From Marilutibacter chinensis (GTDB lineage Bacteria; Pseudomonadota; Gammaproteobacteria; Xanthomonadales; Xanthomonadaceae): 64,000 nt of DNA. The notes beneath the pieces were generated by a model. It did not search any database. It worked only from the letters and a program-made list of their open reading frames with translations, and was not told where the DNA came from. The position numbers were made by a program, and so were the translations under genes. Shown in pieces: positions 32,357-39,779 of the stretch (the first letter of the stretch is position 1; each line of letters starts with the position of its first letter). The DNA lies in contig NZ_JAKJPO010000001.1 of assembly GCF_021725675.1 (NCBI RefSeq), positions 992,001 to 1,056,000 of the forward strand, in the 5' to 3' direction.

Positions 32357-33330
32357 ACGTCGGCCGGTTGTGGCTGAACAGCATCGCGGGCGTTCCAGAC
32401 CGCACCGCCGATCACCATGGAAGGCGTGGAGGGGCTGCTTGCATGGGGAGCCGCAGGTAGGGTCGTCAAATGGCTAGCCAGAGCTTCATCCTTTACGAAA
32501 GGTTGCGTAATCCCAGCGGTTTCAGAGTGCACAAAGCGATCCGTGGCTTCTACTGGCACTTGCGCCAGGCGCTCCTGCAACTGGACGCTGCGGTGGTGGG
32601 CGAACACACCCAACAAGGCGTCATCGCAAAATTCGCGCGCGTAGTCGTGCGCGGTTTTGCCTTCAAAGCTGTAAAGCTCGGGATCCGCACCGGCAGCCAG
32701 CAAGACGGCGGCCAAGTCCGCGTTGCGGTAATAGACGGCCTCCAGCAACGCGCTAAACGTGTTGGGTGGTGGACAGTGAACGCGAGCTTCCACGTTTGGG
32801 TCGGCTCCGGCGTTCAACAGCAGGGAAGCAATGTCCGCGCGGTTGGTGGAGAGAAGCGGCGGCACAGGAAATTTGTCATCGCTGAATTCGTCACCGGGAT
32901 CCGACAAGGCACCGCTGCGCAAGTTCGGATCAGCACCAGCGTCCAACAACGCCGAAACAATCGCGGGCTTCGGTGACTTCGCTGTCACAGCGTAATGAAG
33001 CGGTGTGTGACCGTTGCCGTCGAGCGCGTTGGGATCCGCACCGGCGTTTAAGAGCGTGGCCGTCATGCGGACATGGCCACGCGCAAGGGCGTGGTGCAAC
33101 GGCGTTTGCTTTTCGTGCGCGTCGCGTAGGTTGGGGATTGCCCCACCCTTCAGCAGAGCCGACACCACCGCAGGGCTGCCGTGTTCCGCGGCGACGTTCA
33201 GGGGAAGCGGAAACGAAGGCCCGCCCTCGTTCGGGTCCGCACCCTGGGCCAGCAGGCGGCGGCATTCCTTGAGGTCACCCCGGTATGCGGCCTGGGCCAG
33301 GCAAGTTTGGAGGTTAGGATCGGGATTCAT
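32323..33330 (-). CDS. Ankyrin-repeat protein coupled to the primase gene
   Basis: The start ATG 33330 overlaps the primase stop by 4 bp, so this protein is produced together with the replication protein. The 335-residue product has about seven ankyrin repeats (GADPN, TPLHHALARGH, ATLLNAGADPNALD, VSALLDAGADPN) over residues 15-230, then a linker and a tail (MVIGGAVWNARDAV, QQAPRQRMRL) matching the tail of the next ankyrin gene. Ankyrin proteins are not usual partners of P4-type primases, so coupling here is noteworthy. Confidence 0.88.
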   Translation of the reverse strand: MNPDPNLQTCLAQAAYRGDLKECRRLLAQGADPNEGGPSFPLPLNVAAEHGSPAVVSALLKGGAIPNLRDAHEKQTPLHHALARGHVRMTATLLNAGADPNALDGNGHTPLHYAVTAKSPKPAIVSALLDAGADPNLRSGALSDPGDEFSDDKFPVPPLLSTNRADIASLLLNAGADPNVEARVHCPPPNTFSALLEAVYYRNADLAAVLLAAGADPELYSFEGKTAHDYAREFCDDALLGVFAHHRSVQLQERLAQVPVEATDRFVHSETAGITQPFVKDEALASHLTTLPAAPHASSPSTPSMVIGGAVWNARDAVQPQPADVQQAPRQRMRL

Positions 33331-35009
33331 ACGGGCGTCTCCAAATCGGCCATGTCCCGCAGCGGCTTGATGCCTGCAATCCGAATCTCGGCCACACGCG
33401 GCTTCTTGCCACCATGGGAGATCTGGTAGATGCCTGCTTCTGGGAACTTCTCGCGAACGCGCTTCCAAAAGTCCTCCGCGTTGACGGGTTTCTTGCCCAG
33501 TTCCTCTAATACGTATTGGCGGTAGTCGGCGTAGATGGCGGTCTTGTCGGTGCAAACACCGCTGTCGTAGGAGGCATCGCGGTCCGCCATGTAGGCCATC
33601 GTGGTGTCCGACTCCATCCGGTTCTGCTCGGCCAGCGCCAGCACGGCGTCGGGCAGCTTTTCGGAGAAGCCGCCCCGCTCCATGAGGCGCAGCGCGCCTT
33701 CCAGCACCCAGTCCAGAACCTGAGCCATCTCTTCCTCGCTTTCGGTGATCTGCAGGTGGAAGTCGGGCTCACGCCTCTTTCCATCTCCACCCTTCGCACC
33801 CTCATGGGTCTTCTCACCCATCCGAACGTTGAAGGGGATGGCCAAGACCTTTCGCCAGAACCCGTGCTCATGCCCTGACACCGTGAACCAGGAGTTGACG
33901 CTGGCGAACAGGGTGCCGATCGGAAGCGTGGTGTAGGCGTCCTTGCGCTTGGCCTCCACCTGCATGGGGTCACGCGAAATGAGCGCTTTCAGCACTTCCT
34001 GGATAGAAGCGGCCAGGACCTTTGGCGTCTCCGTGACGATGTAGGCGCTTTTGCCCACCAACGGGGCCATGGCGAAGGTTCCGTCCAGCTTCTCCAGACG
34101 CAGCGACACGTTTCGAGGGTGAAGGGCGCGCAGGATGTGGAGGAACGTGGACTTGCCGTTGCTGCCAGACCCAACCAGGAAGAACGCCTTCTCAAAGCAG
34201 ATCGACATCAGCGAGCTGGCCACCGCCTCCTGAAGGAGTGCACGCACCTCCAGATCAGGCTGGAAGAGATCCAGGTATTGACCGAATTTCGAATTGGGGT
34301 TCAACGGCTTGGGGGTGTAGTAGCCATCGCCGTCAACCTGATCCATCCGCAGCTTGGCCGGGACTTGGTAAGTGATGCCATGTTCCTTGCTCGGCGCCAA
34401 CACCCGGATACGCGCCCTGGAAGTAGCCACGTCTTCCGGAAACAGGATGGCCTGCCTCAGTCCCAAGCTCTGACCGTAGGTGGGGGAGAAGACGTCTTGA
34501 TCGACCACCTCTTCACCACCACCCGCCGCGGGAGCACGGCTCGGTTCGTCCGGTTTGACGATCTCAAGGTAGCCACCCTTGAGGGGAACGATGGCCCGGC
34601 GATCGGACTTCTTGGGCAGCCAGCATTGCCGATTCCCCATCAGCTCAAGCACGGCGGTGTTGATGCAGCTGGTGGCGTGACCTGCGTTCGCCTTGTCCTT
34701 ACGCTCCAATCGAAGCCAGGAAAGCGCCTTGGCGGCCATGTCTTTCTCGGAGCACCGATCCCAGTAGCCTTGCTCGGGCAGCCAACGAAAGAAGCTGCAA
34801 TCGTCGTCGCCATCCGGCAGCTTGCCGCCGATCGCATACTCTTCCGTGGCTTTCAGGTGGTCGGCGAAATCGGCCTCAAACGCTTGGTCACTCAAGGTTG
34901 CTTTGGGCGCTGGCGCGCCAAAGGCCGCCTTGGGCGCCGCATTTCCCCGGAAGGAAAGAATGTTGGTGGGGCGTCCATTGACACCCGAAGTTGGTGTTGT
35001 ATCGTTCAT
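33327..35009 (-). CDS. P4/D5-type primase-helicase
   Basis: The start ATG 35009 follows AAAGGACA. The 560-residue protein has the D5/P4-alpha helicase layout: a Trp-rich N-terminal region, then Walker A GSGSNGKST (280-288), a Walker B-type strand (YIVTETPK region), and the SF3-like C-terminal part with the Arg-rich HGFWRKVLAIPFNV. Phage P4 alpha-type proteins unwind the origin and act as primase. It is not obvious that the N-terminus holds a full Toprim primase domain, so helicase is the safer call. An iteron-rich segment lies 400-650 bp upstream. The ankyrin gene downstream overlaps its stop. Confidence 0.85.
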   Translation of the reverse strand: MNDTTPTSGVNGRPTNILSFRGNAAPKAAFGAPAPKATLSDQAFEADFADHLKATEEYAIGGKLPDGDDDCSFFRWLPEQGYWDRCSEKDMAAKALSWLRLERKDKANAGHATSCINTAVLELMGNRQCWLPKKSDRRAIVPLKGGYLEIVKPDEPSRAPAAGGGEEVVDQDVFSPTYGQSLGLRQAILFPEDVATSRARIRVLAPSKEHGITYQVPAKLRMDQVDGDGYYTPKPLNPNSKFGQYLDLFQPDLEVRALLQEAVASSLMSICFEKAFFLVGSGSNGKSTFLHILRALHPRNVSLRLEKLDGTFAMAPLVGKSAYIVTETPKVLAASIQEVLKALISRDPMQVEAKRKDAYTTLPIGTLFASVNSWFTVSGHEHGFWRKVLAIPFNVRMGEKTHEGAKGGDGKRREPDFHLQITESEEEMAQVLDWVLEGALRLMERGGFSEKLPDAVLALAEQNRMESDTTMAYMADRDASYDSGVCTDKTAIYADYRQYVLEELGKKPVNAEDFWKRVREKFPEAGIYQISHGGKKPRVAEIRIAGIKPLRDMADLETPV

Positions 35010-35030
35010 GTGTGTGTTGTCCTTTTCGAA

Positions 35031-35054
35031 CCCCGGTTGCCGCCGGGGTTTTTT
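35031..35054 (+). terminator. Hairpin with T6 run between RHH and primase genes
   Basis: CCCCGG and CCGGGG (35031-35036, 35043-35048) form a short stem followed on the plus strand by TTTTTT. It points against the flanking minus-strand genes, so it would stop antisense transcription. On the minus strand it could only act as a weak attenuator. Confidence 0.45.
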
Positions 35055-35059
35055 ATTGG

Positions 35060-35242
35060 TTACGCGGCCTGCTGGACGCGACTCATCCATTCCACCAGCG
35101 CTTGGCGCATGGCTTCTGATGGCGTTTTGCCCTGGGAATCAGCCGCCGCTTGTAGCCGCTGCTTGAACGCCCGGCTTACCCGAGCCTTCAACAATTCGTC
35201 TCGCGGTTGAGTCGCCTTCTTCGATGTCTGGATGTTCGTCAT
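35060..35242 (-). CDS. Small ribbon-helix-helix protein
   Basis: The 60-residue product has the RHH pattern: RVSRAFKQRLQAAADS, followed by a second helix with TPSEAMRQALVEWMS, and a basic N-terminus. Small RHH proteins next to P4-type primases usually regulate replication or excision genes. It lies directly downstream (same strand) of the iteron region and about 50 bp before the primase gene, so it could repress the primase promoter. Confidence 0.65.
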   Translation of the reverse strand: MTNIQTSKKATQPRDELLKARVSRAFKQRLQAAADSQGKTPSEAMRQALVEWMSRVQQAA

Positions 35243-35394
35243 TGCTCGTGTCCTGGATGATGTGGCCTCGTTGTGGCCACAACTCCATCCAAACAGAGCT
35301 CACGAACTTGTCCAGACCGATCTTTTGACTAAAACCAATTTCTGCTGCCTCAACAGCATTTTTTTTCAAATGCGTGAGGTAGTTCGCGCTTTTA

Positions 35395-35665
35395 ACCCAT
35401 GGTGTAACAGGTGCTTGTTACATCCCCTGTTACCGCTGAAACCCTTGCCAGACAAGGCTTGTCACGGGTGTAACAGGTGTAACAAGTGGATCCATCAATC
35501 TGAAAAACTAGACGACATTTGACGCCAGTCTCTCCAATGCACTGGGAAGTAATACCCACCTACCCGTTACACCCGTTACAAGCACTGCCGCAATTGCAAA
35601 GCCATTGAATCAACTGGAGATTGCTCCGTAACAAGCGCCCGTGACGGGTGTAACAAGTGCTTGTT
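35395..35665. other. Iteron-like repeat cluster, candidate origin of replication
   Basis: GGTGTAACA occurs exactly at 35401-35409, 35467-35475, 35476-35484 and 35647-35655. Inverted versions (GTTACACC at 35566-35573, GTTACAAG from 35575) and variants (GTAACAAG near 35628, CTTGTTAC near 35413) fill the same stretch. AT-rich DNA lies beside it (T-run near 35360). P4-type alpha proteins bind short direct and inverted iterons of similar form beside their gene. The segment 35243-35678 (about 435 bp) holds no gene, so origin of replication is the natural reading. Confidence 0.65.
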
Positions 35666-35678
35666 ATTTCTCCGAGAG

Positions 35679-36329
35679 TCATTGGTTCGCGCTGTTGCCA
35701 TCGGCGCAAGCCACCTTCGTCACCCGCTGGATGGCAAAGAACTTTCCGCGCAGCACACCGTCCTCCTGCGCCTTCTGGAGGTTGCGTGCAGCTCGTGCGC
35801 CATACGCCACGAACACGGATCCGGTCGGCGCGGCAGTTCCGGTGGTTCCATCAGGACGCGTAAACTTCAGCCGGCCCCGGGTGAGGAGGATCGCGGTCGT
35901 GTTGGGGTGGTTGAGCACGAACTCGTGCATCCAGCCCGGATCCATGTGCGCCGGCACCAGCGCGACACCGCCACCGGGGTGGTTGGCCAGCTTGGCCATC
36001 CACTTGTCCATCCCCTTCCCGTAGGGCGGGTTCAACCACACGAAGGCCCTCGGCCACCACGGTGTGGCCAAGCCATCCTGGCTGGGCGGGATCATCCGGC
36101 GGGCCGTAGGTGCCGGCAGACGAGAGGGGTCTTCCGGCGTGCAAGGGTCGAGGTCAAACCCTTCCTTGCCACCCAGCGCTTCCACGATGGCCGGCGGGGT
36201 ATACCAATCGACGGTCGAATGATCTTTGTCGGAAGCCTTGTAGCAAGCGGTGGTGAGCCGGGCGGCCTTGGGCGCTGAGAGGCGCTTGGGGCGCAATGCC
36301 GGTTTGAATTGAAGAACGTTGGACTGCAT
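35679..36329 (-). CDS. Phage-type DNA N6-adenine methyltransferase
   Basis: The 216-residue protein has DWYTPPAIVEALG (residues 41-53), GFDLDPCTPED, and the catalytic NPPYGKGM, then a basic tail. This is the family annotated as phage N-6-adenine-methyltransferase (Dam-like). It would methylate the element to avoid host restriction or to control replication. The end of the gene is beside the iteron cluster, and an operator-like palindrome lies upstream. Confidence 0.85.
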   Translation of the reverse strand: MQSNVLQFKPALRPKRLSAPKAARLTTACYKASDKDHSTVDWYTPPAIVEALGGKEGFDLDPCTPEDPSRLPAPTARRMIPPSQDGLATPWWPRAFVWLNPPYGKGMDKWMAKLANHPGGGVALVPAHMDPGWMHEFVLNHPNTTAILLTRGRLKFTRPDGTTGTAAPTGSVFVAYGARAARNLQKAQEDGVLRGKFFAIQRVTKVACADGNSANQ

Positions 36330-36413
36330 GTCGATCTCGTCTGTCGTTCCCGATCGGAACGGACACGAGATTGCAGTTCTGACCCTGTAGGCCTTCCACG
36401 CGAAAACGCCGCT

Positions 36414-36437
36414 TTATCGGGACAACTGTCCCGATAA
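36414..36437. promoter_or_regulatory. Perfect 24-bp palindrome, probable operator
   Basis: TTATCGGGACA and its exact reverse complement TGTCCCGATAA are separated by AC. The site lies 85-108 bp upstream of the methyltransferase ATG and 65-88 bp downstream of the adjacent HTH-like gene. A dimeric repressor, perhaps one of the two HTH-like proteins, could bind here. Confidence 0.6.
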
Positions 36438-36501
36438 CGGCCGGGAAGCATTGGTGCGCTTCGCTTGAGCGTTTCCCGTTAAAAAGATCGGGATGTGAAA
36501 C

Positions 36502-37074
36502 TTAGCCGGCGGCTTGAACGGCGCGTTCGGCGGCGGCCTGAAGCATGCCCATGGCCCAGTCGTGGAACGGCTGACGTGCTTCGCTGCTCACCCACGGGGC
36601 ATCAAGAGCTTCAAGAACCGTGAGGGCACGCGCTGGCAACTGGGGGTGAAGCGACGCAAACCCCACCAGGCGATCGACGTGGTTGTAGGCCCAGGGAAGG
36701 TCCTGCTCCAGGCCTTCAAGGCCACGTTTCTTCAGCGCGGCCACGACGTCGTCGAGGCGTTGCGCCAGGACGTCGGATTGAATGCGTTCGGCACCGGCGC
36801 ATCGCACCACCGATGACCATCGGTATTGCGCACCCTGGCGGTTGCTTTTCGCTTGCCGGTGCTCGGGGATCAGTCCTTCGTTGCGTTGGCGACGTTTCTT
36901 CAGCGCATCCTTGGAGATGCCCAGCATGTAGGCCGCGACCCCTGGCCCCACCCATTCGCGCGCACCCGCTTTCGCCTTGGCCAGCTCTTCTTCTTCGGTG
37001 ACGGTCAACGCAAGCGGACCAGGTGCTTTCGAGGGACGGCCCGGCCGTCCACCCATGAGGCCATTTTCGCGCAT
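36502..37074 (-). CDS. HTH-like protein, paralogue of the upstream gene
   Basis: ATG 37074 is preferred to the TTG at 37080. The 190-residue product begins with a Gly/Arg/Pro-rich stretch (GGRPGRPSK) that looks like an AT-hook. Next comes a likely DNA-binding module (YMLGISKDALKKRRQR) and a C-terminal helical domain ending in APWVSSEARQPFHDWAMG. The latter matches the ending of the upstream gene, so the two are paralogues with the same layout. A transcription or excision regulator is the likely role. Confidence 0.55.
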   Translation of the reverse strand: MRENGLMGGRPGRPSKAPGPLALTVTEEEELAKAKAGAREWVGPGVAAYMLGISKDALKKRRQRNEGLIPEHRQAKSNRQGAQYRWSSVVRCAGAERIQSDVLAQRLDDVVAALKKRGLEGLEQDLPWAYNHVDRLVGFASLHPQLPARALTVLEALDAPWVSSEARQPFHDWAMGMLQAAAERAVQAAG

Positions 37075-37076
37075 GC

Positions 37077-37853
37077 TCAAAGCCGACCTTTCCCTTTCTC
37101 GAACGGCCGGAATCCATTGCCTTCCACCACATTGCCGCTCAACCGCTCTTCCAGGTCACTGGCACGCTGGCGCGACCGTGCCGCCTCGATGGCATGCTGA
37201 GTAGCGGATAGGACGGCCACGAATGCATCTTGATAGGGCTGTCGGCTCTCGGTGTTGATCCAGGGCTGAGCCAGTGCTTCTTCCAACGACCCTTCCCACT
37301 GCTCATCGTCTGCGGCGTTGAACGTGGCATCGTCCACCGCCCAGGCATGACCGGCGATGCGGCCGTCCACCGTAGACCACGGCTGGATTTCCAGCGCGTC
37401 GGTGAGGGATTGGAAGCAGACGATGCCCAGGCGTCGTGCGCGCGCCTTGGTCTTGGCGAGCCGATCTTCGGCTTCCTTCAACGCGATGAGGGCCTCGATG
37501 CGTTCGGCTTCCTTGAGCACGTCGCCGGTGTCGGTGCGCTTACCACGGGTGATAGGCTCGCCGCTTCGGGTGGCCAGGAACGCGTCCAGCGCTTCCAGCG
37601 TGAATCCCAAGTGCTGGTTCTGCGCCGTCGTGCCGGGCTTGCCCGGGTTCTGAATCGGCTGGGGCCCCCTGCCTTCGCGCACCCAGTCGCGCAAGGTTGT
37701 GTAGTGAACGCCGATGTAAAGGGCGGCTGCCTTGGTGCTGACCTTGGCACGCACGCCGGCCTTGGCGTCGGCGATCTCCTGGCGCCACTTCTGGGCGTCG
37801 GGCGCCGGTGAGGCCAGATCGGGGTCGCGTTGGAGGGGAAAGGAGCCGTCCAT
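37077..37853 (-). CDS. HTH-like DNA-binding protein next to the integrase
   Basis: The 258-residue product has an excisionase/MerR-like helix-turn-helix (TKAAALYIGVHYTTLRDWVREG, residues about 40-61), a charged central helix (AEDRLAKTKARARRLG) and a C-terminal domain with QPWINTESRQPYQDAF that matches the next gene. It starts 23 bp downstream of the integrase stop, on the same strand. A recombination directionality factor or regulator of excision fits its position, but the length is larger than usual for an excisionase. Confidence 0.55.
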   Translation of the reverse strand: MDGSFPLQRDPDLASPAPDAQKWRQEIADAKAGVRAKVSTKAAALYIGVHYTTLRDWVREGRGPQPIQNPGKPGTTAQNQHLGFTLEALDAFLATRSGEPITRGKRTDTGDVLKEAERIEALIALKEAEDRLAKTKARARRLGIVCFQSLTDALEIQPWSTVDGRIAGHAWAVDDATFNAADDEQWEGSLEEALAQPWINTESRQPYQDAFVAVLSATQHAIEAARSRQRASDLEERLSGNVVEGNGFRPFEKGKGRL

Positions 37854-37876
37854 GGCCCCAGTGTATCGACGGCGGG

Positions 37877-39604
37877 CTATTCCTCGGAAGGTCCAGGCAC
37901 CTGACGGGCCGGCAGCAATGGCCAGTCGGCGGGCTTGAGCATGTTGTAGAAGCTGGGTGCGCTCGATGCCATCAGGTGCTCCACCTTCTGCAACGCGTCT
38001 TGCAATTCAAACCACTCTGGCTCTTGGTATCGAACCGAGGACTTCGCGCCTTCGTCCTCGTCGTCCCGCTTGGGTGGCAGGTGGTTGAAAAGCCGGCTGA
38101 TGATGCGATCGGAAATTCCCACACGCGTGGCGTAACGGCCGAGGGTGCGGCGCAGATCGTGGGGGGTGGGTCCGAATTCCACCGACAGCTTCTCGCCCAG
38201 CCCCTTCATGATCGCTTTGCTGTCCTTGTAGTGCCCCTCTGCCGCCCGCTTGCTGCGCGCCGGGTAGACCCAACGCGCCCGCGGATCGTCTTCAGCCAGC
38301 CGCTTCTCAAACCGGTGCTTGATGAGCTGGACGGAGATTGGACCTAGGGGCATGGAATGGTCACGGCGGTTCTTCGTCTTGGCGAAGAACACCTGAGGAC
38401 CCTTTTTCTTGGTCGCCGGATTGACCGATGGAACTCCGGCGCGCCACGCCTTGGGGTCCATTTCGTCCAGCCACACCCACGACTTCGTGGCCCGCTCGCT
38501 CTCGCTCAACCGGTCGAACCACGCCAGCTTGGCCGTCTCGTTGCGACGGGCGCCCAGGAAAAGGGTCGTCAGCAGGTAGTAGACCCCGCTCTCGTTTTGC
38601 CCCCGCTGGGCTTCCCGCCGACTCCAGAGGTATTCGATGGCGTCGCCCAGTGTGTTGTCCTCGCTGCCCAGTGGATTTCGCACCCTCGCCTTTTCGTAGT
38701 AGTCGTGGAGGCCTGCGGCGTCGCGCATCTTGCCTTCCTCCCACAACACCCCGAAGTCGTTGCCGAACAGCACCGCCTTGCGCTCGGCCTTCTTCGCCGC
38801 GCGCGCTTCCTTGTCCACCACGTAATTGACGGCGCGGAAGGCGGTGGCGAACGTCTGCTCGGCCGCGGACACGCCAGCGGCGCGGATACGCGAGCGCATT
38901 GCTTCGCTGGTCACTCCCAGCTTGGTCAGCTCCGCGTCGGTGAGATCCACCCGCCCCGTCCGCTCCATGAAGTCCTTTACGGGCTGGGACAACCTGTTGG
39001 AATGGAGAGCGGCGGACAGCCGGGTGGCTTCAAACGCCTTGGTCACCTTTTCCTCGTCCAGGTCCATGATCGGGGTGTCGCCGATTCCCACCTCCGGACG
39101 GGCCAGGCGCGCTATGGAGTTGGTCAGGGTCTTGAGCGTGCCCTCGGTCGCCGGGCGGGTCCGACGGGCCAGCATGTCGTGGTAGAGCTGGATCGCTTGG
39201 TTGACGGTCAGTGCCTTGGTGGCCTGGATCGACAGTTCCTTCTCCGCCAGGACCTTGGGGTGCTTGCCTTCCTTCTTCGCCCCGGCGACTTTGACGCCAG
39301 CCAGATCATGGGCGTCCTTCAAGGTCAGTTCGCTGGTGTCCCCAATGCTGATCCGCATGACCTTGCCGCCGATCTTGCGTTGAACTTCGTAGGTGGACTT
39401 GAGCTTCCCTACGAAGACGCCGAACCCCGTGGGGGCACCCGGCGAGGCGTCGAGGAACCTCCACTGTTTGCCATCGGGATTGGGTTCGAGGACTGCAAAC
39501 CCCTTTGCGCCGGTGACGATGCCCCCTGCTTTGTCTAGCTTCGGGCGCTGGGTGCTGCGAAGCTGTCGCAGCTGTTCTGGGTTGAGCTTCAGTCGAAATG
39601 CCAC
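37877..39604 (-). CDS. int: Tyrosine-type site-specific integrase
   Basis: The recombinase has an N-terminal DUF4102-like arm-binding region, a core-binding segment, and a C-terminal catalytic domain with the first Arg in FLGARRNETAKL, His-x-x-Arg in HDLRRTLGRYA, and a later FNH...SVRYQ with the likely nucleophile Tyr. I chose GTG 39604, which follows AAAGGTGG; an in-frame ATG lies at 39682. The 575-residue length is long for the family because of an insert between the core-binding and catalytic parts. It ends next to the mutS promoter region, so it marks the element's right boundary. Confidence 0.88.
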   Translation of the reverse strand: MAFRLKLNPEQLRQLRSTQRPKLDKAGGIVTGAKGFAVLEPNPDGKQWRFLDASPGAPTGFGVFVGKLKSTYEVQRKIGGKVMRISIGDTSELTLKDAHDLAGVKVAGAKKEGKHPKVLAEKELSIQATKALTVNQAIQLYHDMLARRTRPATEGTLKTLTNSIARLARPEVGIGDTPIMDLDEEKVTKAFEATRLSAALHSNRLSQPVKDFMERTGRVDLTDAELTKLGVTSEAMRSRIRAAGVSAAEQTFATAFRAVNYVVDKEARAAKKAERKAVLFGNDFGVLWEEGKMRDAAGLHDYYEKARVRNPLGSEDNTLGDAIEYLWSRREAQRGQNESGVYYLLTTLFLGARRNETAKLAWFDRLSESERATKSWVWLDEMDPKAWRAGVPSVNPATKKKGPQVFFAKTKNRRDHSMPLGPISVQLIKHRFEKRLAEDDPRARWVYPARSKRAAEGHYKDSKAIMKGLGEKLSVEFGPTPHDLRRTLGRYATRVGISDRIISRLFNHLPPKRDDEDEGAKSSVRYQEPEWFELQDALQKVEHLMASSAPSFYNMLKPADWPLLPARQVPGPSEE

Positions 39605-39652
39605 GGCGGCCACCTTTCCCTGTTCAACGCATCGATCGCGACCCTGTCGCGG

Positions 39653-39708
39653 GTAGCCAAATTTTGGCACGAATCGACGCATGCAGGAGTTTGGCTACCT
39701 TTGGCTAC
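39653..39708. repeat. Direct and inverted TTTGGCTAC repeats beside the integrase (candidate arm sites)
   Basis: TTTGGCTAC occurs at 39690-39698 and 39700-39708, and inverted as GTAGCCAAA at 39653-39661. A 13-bp palindrome (GCCAAATTTTGGC, 39656-39668) overlaps the inverted copy. Short direct and inverted repeats between an integrase start and the element end are typical arm-type integrase binding sites. Confidence 0.5.
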
Positions 39709-39779
39709 TAAAATGGTCTCCAGACCCTTCCACATGCATGCACTGACCCCCACTTTCGCTAGACTGAATAACGCGCTAA

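Larger units (their letters stand above)
1..39779. mobile_element. Right part of an integrative element inserted next to mutS
   Basis: This stretch carries an integrase, a P4-type primase/helicase, an iteron-like origin, ArdC antirestriction, RadC, phage-type methyltransferase, restriction-modification, Shedu and abortive-infection genes, and none of the housekeeping genes seen to the right. The integrase sits at the mutS-proximal end and is transcribed away from mutS, as usual for a recombinase at an element terminus. The left end is not in the window, so length and transfer genes are unknown. Many neighbouring genes overlap by ATGA, which points to compact operons. No tRNA gene is visible at the junction. 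The boundary is placed at the mutS start codon, but it may lie a few codons inside mutS. Confidence 0.85.

Noticed and set aside
39605..39779. tRNA gene as integration target
   Set aside because: No cloverleaf or CCA-type 3' end is visible at the junction; mutS itself is the neighbour.
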